Below, one piece after another: positions 33,134 to 35,677 of a stretch of DNA of 35,677 bases. The DNA comes from Hugenholtzia roseola DSM 9546 (GTDB lineage Bacteria > Bacteroidota > Bacteroidia > Cytophagales > Bernardetiaceae). The stretch spans positions 359,194 to 394,870 of the forward strand of contig NZ_KE383878.1 in NCBI RefSeq assembly GCF_000422585.1, written 5' to 3'. The first letter of the stretch is position 1, and each line of letters begins with the position of its first letter. Under the pieces are notes generated by a model. It did not search any database, was not told where the DNA came from, and saw only the letters and a list, made by a program, of their open reading frames with translations. Position numbers and translations under genes: made by a program.

Positions 33134-33624
33134 AGCTTTTCGATGTGCGTGATTAAAAAATAAAGGGCAATAAAAAACACCGACAAACTCAAAAACTTGC
33201 CCCATTTTCCTAAAATGCCCCAAAAATCATTCGGTTTCGATTGCAAAGGGAAATGTAGGGCAGGGTCGACGATTGTTCCATTTACTCTTAAAGTCAAATG
33301 CAAGTGCGGACCCGTGGAGCGTCCTGTATTCCCCACGGTCCCGATAACGTCGCCGTACTTTACTTTGTCGCCCATTTTCACAAAAGTTTGGTCGAGGTGC
33401 GCGTAGCCTGTGGTATGCGTGCCGTCGTCATGTTTGATGATGACCGAATTTCCGCCCAAATCCGACCAAAATACGCGCTCGACTGTGCCTACCATAGGCG
33501 CGTAAATAGGCGTGCCTGTGGGGGCTGCAATGTCGATGCCGTTGTGAAATGAATTTACTTTGGTGATAGGGTGAATACGCCAACCGAAGGGGGAGCTAAT
33601 TCTACCCGAAACGGGGTATTTCAT
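33130..33624 (-). CDS. M23 (LytM-type) peptidoglycan endopeptidase with C-terminal membrane anchor
   Basis: 164 residues. The catalytic domain fills residues 1-125: SSPFGWRIHP, first zinc ligands H27 and D31 (FHNGIDIAAPTGTPIYA), H76 in TGYAHLD and the GPHLHL motif with H107/H109. All zinc ligands are present, so it should cleave peptide cross-links. Residues about 142-160 form a transmembrane helix and there is no N-terminal signal peptide: the enzyme is held by its tail. This topology is unusual for cellular M23 enzymes and suits a protein mounted in a virion membrane that drills the wall at entry, or a lysis factor. It lies 1 bp behind the 63-residue membrane protein gene. Confidence 0.88.
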   Translation of the reverse strand: MKYPVSGRISSPFGWRIHPITKVNSFHNGIDIAAPTGTPIYAPMVGTVERVFWSDLGGNSVIIKHDDGTHTTGYAHLDQTFVKMGDKVKYGDVIGTVGNTGRSTGPHLHLTLRVNGTIVDPALHFPLQSKPNDFWGILGKWGKFLSLSVFFIALYFLITHIEKL

Positions 33625-33625
33625 T

Positions 33626-33817
33626 TTATTTTGAAGTTACGGTTTTGAACATCAGCCACATCATCAGGGCTAAAACGAATACAACCAAAAAAGTCGCACC
33701 CAATTTGATATAAGTGGAGTTATCCAACTCTACTTTGAAGTCCATTTTTACACCATCTTGCCCCACTACGCCAAGTAGGTTTGAAAGTAGATTTGTGCCG
33801 TTTTGTACTGTTTCCAT
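33626..33817 (-). CDS. Small one-helix membrane protein
   Basis: 63 residues: a polar, slightly amphipathic N-terminus (1-38) and one transmembrane helix (about 39-57, LGATFLVVFVLALMMWLMF) with a short basic end. No known family. It is locked in the operon, 1 bp ahead of the M23 gene and 47 bp behind the peptidoglycan-binding protein gene. Small tail-anchored proteins of this size are typical of virion membranes, which is inference here. Confidence 0.7.
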   Translation of the reverse strand: METVQNGTNLLSNLLGVVGQDGVKMDFKVELDNSTYIKLGATFLVVFVLALMMWLMFKTVTSK

Positions 33818-33864
33818 TATTTTAGAGAAAAATGTATGAGCAAAAAATTAAAAAAATGAAAGTG

Positions 33865-34326
33865 CTACAAATACTTGTCGTACTTTCGCGCCAAAAATAC
33901 CGACCACGCTACCCCTACCGTCGAGGGTTTGAGTTGGTACAATGGGTCGAGGTGCTTTGCTACGGCTGCTTTTGTTTTGGGACCGAAAATGCCATCGGGA
34001 TTTAGCCCCGCTGCAAATTCTGCGTTTAGTCCTTTTTGCAAAGCCTTCACATACGAACCCCGCATGCCTTCTTTCAAAGGAAAGGGCGTGCCACTTGCAG
34101 GGTCTATGCTGGGCGTTGTTGTATTCGAGCCGCTTGCTGTGCTACTGCTGCTCCCTGTGTTGGCATTTGAGCCGCTCCCTGTGCTGTTCGGGTTGATAGG
34201 AATCTGCCAAGTTTTCGAGCTATCCTCTTCCTCCTCGTCATTTTTAATGAACACAAAGTAAAGAGCCGTAAGCATAACCGCAACAGCGATAAATACAATG
34301 ATAAGTTGTTTTTGTTTCTTATTCAT
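33865..34326 (-). CDS. Membrane-anchored peptidoglycan-binding (PG_binding_1) protein
   Basis: 153 residues. A transmembrane helix at about 8-27 (LIIVFIAVAVMLTALYFVFI) is followed by an acidic patch, a Ser/Thr/Gly/Asn-rich flexible linker (about 48-78) and a C-terminal PG_binding_1 domain (about 80-150: LKEGMRGSYVKALQKGLN, PDGIFGPKTKAAVAKHL). The domain binds cell-wall glycan; no catalytic part is present. Together with the nearby membrane-tailed M23 hydrolase it makes a two-protein wall-binding and wall-cutting pair. Confidence 0.83.
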   Translation of the reverse strand: MNKKQKQLIIVFIAVAVMLTALYFVFIKNDEEEEDSSKTWQIPINPNSTGSGSNANTGSSSSTASGSNTTTPSIDPASGTPFPLKEGMRGSYVKALQKGLNAEFAAGLNPDGIFGPKTKAAVAKHLDPLYQLKPSTVGVAWSVFLARKYDKYL

Positions 34327-34338
34327 ACAAAAGAAAAA

Positions 34339-34773
34339 TTAGCGGGCTGAATTGATAATATTTTTCGCGCGTTGCAAATAGTCTGCGTCGCCCCAATCTC
34401 CAAAGATGTCTTCGAGGAAGGCATTTAAAGTTACGCCCCTATTCGCTTGCAAAGTTTGGCTTAGGGCTGATAATTGCTTTTTGCTTTTGCCCTGCAAAAC
34501 ATCGAAGACCTCGTATTCGTCGTCATTCCAAAAGCCTTTCGCGTTCCAAAGTCTGTTCGCATCTGCCAAAACATTGGGGTAGAAATCGGGCGTAACTTCG
34601 CTCAATCCTACTTCGATATCATTGGCATTTTCGCCGATTCCCTGATTGATTTGGCTCAATAGCTTTTCTTTCTCTTTTTCTTTTTCGTTCTTATTATAGA
34701 CCAAAAAAGCCACAGTAAGCACTAAGAGCATTACTGCCAAAAGCATCATATAAAATTGAGTGTCCTTTTTCAT
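34339..34773 (-). CDS. Membrane protein with annexin-like repeat
   Basis: 144 residues. A helix at about 8-25 (YMMLLAVMLLVLTVAFLV) precedes a lysine/glutamate-rich segment and a soluble C-terminal domain. The latter contains LWNAKGFWNDDEYEVFDVLQ, SKKQLSALSQTL and LNAFLEDIFG, an order that recalls one annexin-like repeat (small turn, DE, vL, tkxQl, L). That likeness is by eye only. No family is otherwise recognised. It starts 11 bp behind the next upstream gene and ends 12 bp before the peptidoglycan-binding gene. Confidence 0.68.
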   Translation of the reverse strand: MKKDTQFYMMLLAVMLLVLTVAFLVYNKNEKEKEKEKLLSQINQGIGENANDIEVGLSEVTPDFYPNVLADANRLWNAKGFWNDDEYEVFDVLQGKSKKQLSALSQTLQANRGVTLNAFLEDIFGDWGDADYLQRAKNIINSAR

Positions 34774-34784
34774 AGCAAAAAAAA

Positions 34785-35183
34785 TTAGATGGGACGGGCG
34801 AGGGCTGCTAATTTAGCGGCTTTTTCAGGTTGATTAACGATTGAAACTACTACAAAAGTCGCAAGCCCTAAAATCAAAAGCACTATCAGAACGGCAAAAC
34901 CTCCTGCCACACCCAAAGCGGTTTCAAGCCCTGCAAAGCCGTCGGAAAAAGACCCCTCCAACTCTTGCACCCAATTCCCTTCCAACTTGATACCTTGCTT
35001 TTTCATGTAGGCTTGCAAGTCCAAAAAATTAGGCATCGTAGCCGTAACGCGCTTTTTGTAAGCCGCCAAAAACAAGCGATTTGCTTCCTGCTTGCCGTAC
35101 CTTTTTTTGAGGGCTTTATGCCAAAGCACCCAACTTTCAGCGGGCGCATTGATGTAGGGAATGTTTTTAATCGCTTCGTTCAT
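34785..35183 (-). CDS. Membrane protein with C-terminal helix and WHKALKKRYGK motif
   Basis: 132 residues. The N-terminal half is basic and aromatic (ESWVLWHKALKKRYGKQEANRLFLAA, then PNFLDLQAYMKKQG), followed by a Gly-rich, hydrophobic stretch with one long membrane helix (about 92-117, GGFAVLIVLLILGLATFVVVSI) and a basic tail. Similar W-x-x-WH, GK-x-x-AN patterns are remembered from small proteins of Bacteroidota viruses and prophages, but no family name can be given. It could be a minor structural membrane protein. Confidence 0.68.
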   Translation of the reverse strand: MNEAIKNIPYINAPAESWVLWHKALKKRYGKQEANRLFLAAYKKRVTATMPNFLDLQAYMKKQGIKLEGNWVQELEGSFSDGFAGLETALGVAGGFAVLIVLLILGLATFVVVSIVNQPEKAAKLAALARPI

Positions 35184-35195
35184 GGGTCTAAATTG

Positions 35196-35441
35196 TTAGC
35201 CTTTGTAGAGTTTATGAGCGCGTTTCAAAGCCTCTTTGCGGCTTAGTTTGGGCATCATTTTTTTTTCGGTCTTACGCTCAAAAGTGGTTACGTTTCGAAG
35301 TTCGTAACCGTTATTCTTTTGAAGCGTTTCAGCGGATTTGTTGATAATTTTCATTTTTTCAACTAAATTCTTTTTCGCCTGCGCACTTAGCTTGTAATTG
35401 CGCTTGGGTGCGCTTTTCGAAGTTCTTTTTTTTGCTGCCAT
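35196..35441 (-). CDS. Small highly basic protein, possible DNA-binding or core protein
   Basis: 81 residues with about one third Lys/Arg, starting MAAKKRTSKSAPKRNYKLSA and ending KLSRKEALKRAHKLYKG. No membrane segment. Composition points to nucleic-acid binding. It shares with the next gene upstream the ATGGCA start behind an eight-T run and the SRxEALKxA-type ending, so the two may be distant paralogues. Confidence 0.68.
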   Translation of the reverse strand: MAAKKRTSKSAPKRNYKLSAQAKKNLVEKMKIINKSAETLQKNNGYELRNVTTFERKTEKKMMPKLSRKEALKRAHKLYKG

Positions 35442-35481
35442 AAAAAAAAGTAAAAAGTTAGAAAAAAATTAAAAAGAAAAA

Positions 35482-35628
35482 CTACATTTTCTTAAAAGCC
35501 TTTTTGAGTGCCTGTGAGCGGCTTAGGCTTTTGTCGTCTTTTTGCAGTTGGTCGGCGATTTTATTCACCTTCTTCATTCGACTTGCTGCTGCGCTTCGGG
35601 CTGCACTGCTCATTTTTCGCTTTGCCAT
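35482..35628 (-). CDS. Very small basic protein (48 residues)
   Basis: Read directly from the minus strand: ATG at 35628, TAG at 35484-35482. It begins MAKRKMSSAARSAAASRMKK and ends SRSQALKKAFKKM. Nearly a third of the residues are Lys/Arg. The Ala/Ser-rich start and the SxSQALKKA end resemble the 81-residue basic protein next to it. Likely nucleic-acid binding or virion core; family unknown. Confidence 0.6.
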   Translation of the reverse strand: MAKRKMSSAARSAAASRMKKVNKIADQLQKDDKSLSRSQALKKAFKKM

Positions 35629-35637
35629 AAAAAAAAG

Positions 35638-35676
35638 TTATTTTTTTTGAAGATAAAAAATTAGTACGCCTACACT
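35638..35676 (-). CDS. Possible last residues of another small membrane protein (partial)
   Basis: A frame entering from the right edge reads SVGVLIFYLQKK and stops with TAA at 35640-35638, 9 bp before the next start. The hydrophobic end with terminal lysines suits the operon, but 12 codons are too few to be sure. Confidence 0.22.
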   Translation of the reverse strand, partial: SVGVLIFYLQKK

Positions 35677-35677
35677 T

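Larger units (their letters stand above)
30885..35677. mobile_element. Integrated element at ssrA, right end outside window (putative provirus)
   Basis: Begins at the tmRNA 3' end with a tyrosine integrase, followed on the opposite strand by a compact operon of very small genes: M23 hydrolase, peptidoglycan-binding protein, five one-helix membrane proteins in all and two basic proteins. Gaps between these genes are mostly 1-50 bp, with one 4-nt overlap. No plasmid-transfer, transposition or tail gene is seen. Best reading is a provirus with a virion membrane; an island of unknown kind is the alternative. Confidence 0.6.

Noticed and set aside
33133-33223. Longer start for the coiled-coil membrane protein
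   Set aside because: It would overlap the M23 gene by 94 bp; the ATG at 33133 forms a neat ATGA junction and gives a normal N-terminal helix.

Overview
The window looks like chromosome of a Bacteroidota bacterium, most likely a gliding or marine-type Cytophagales relative (family-level placement is a guess). The evidence is a giant secreted surface protein of the type-IX-secretion kind, Bacteroidota promoters (TTTG, about 19-20 nt, TAnnTTTG), A/T-rich leaders instead of Shine-Dalgarno sites, LptE, DUF4846 and DUF6304-like families, and a tmRNA with a GESNYAMAA tag.

Layout. 1-10257 (minus): one uninterrupted frame encoding at least 3419 residues of an adhesin-like protein: signal peptide, IPT/TIG domain, seven FG-GAP/VCBS calcium-type repeats, long beta-rich modules, a BspA/DUF285 repeat block, an Ig-like domain and an HYR domain. 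Its C-terminus lies outside the window. 10395-12477 (minus): LptE lipoprotein gene downstream of a sigma-54 activator gene. 12771-13583 (plus): DUF697-SHOCT membrane-associated protein. 13584-13914: a non-coding stretch with nested palindromes that resembles a miniature mobile element. 13915-19439 (minus): signalling cluster of a hybrid PilJ/PAS/GAF histidine kinase, a stand-alone receiver, and a receiver fused to a PP2C/SpoIIE phosphatase. 19634-20380 (minus): membrane-anchored TPR protein. 20648-22845 (plus): two overlapping genes, an AlbA_2/HATPase_c_4 (Schlafen-like) protein and a ParA-type ATPase. 22854-28271: DUF4846 protein, an unrecognised membrane protein with a possible alpha/alpha-toroid fold, PriA helicase and a DUF6304-like protein. 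28454-30379 (plus): TPR-PP2C phosphatase, a paralogue of the phosphatase at 13915.

30505-30884 is the one-piece tmRNA gene (ssrA). Directly behind its 3' end begins what looks like an integrated element that runs off the right edge: a tyrosine integrase without the first catalytic arginine, then on the opposite strand a tightly packed operon of at least nine very small genes. These encode a membrane-anchored M23 peptidoglycan hydrolase, a membrane-anchored peptidoglycan-binding protein, four further one-helix membrane proteins (one with an annexin-like repeat), an unassigned soluble protein and two small highly basic proteins. No tail, terminase or conjugation gene is visible. The set resembles the structural and entry genes of a tailless, membrane-containing virus; this is inference, and the decisive genes (capsid, packaging ATPase) would be outside the window.

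How the parts relate: the kinase and the two receivers probably form one phosphorelay whose output is a serine/threonine phosphatase; the second phosphatase at 28454 may feed into the same kind of partner-switching regulation. The ParA/AlbA pair is a self-contained two-gene unit with no ParB. The tmRNA is both housekeeping gene and integration target.
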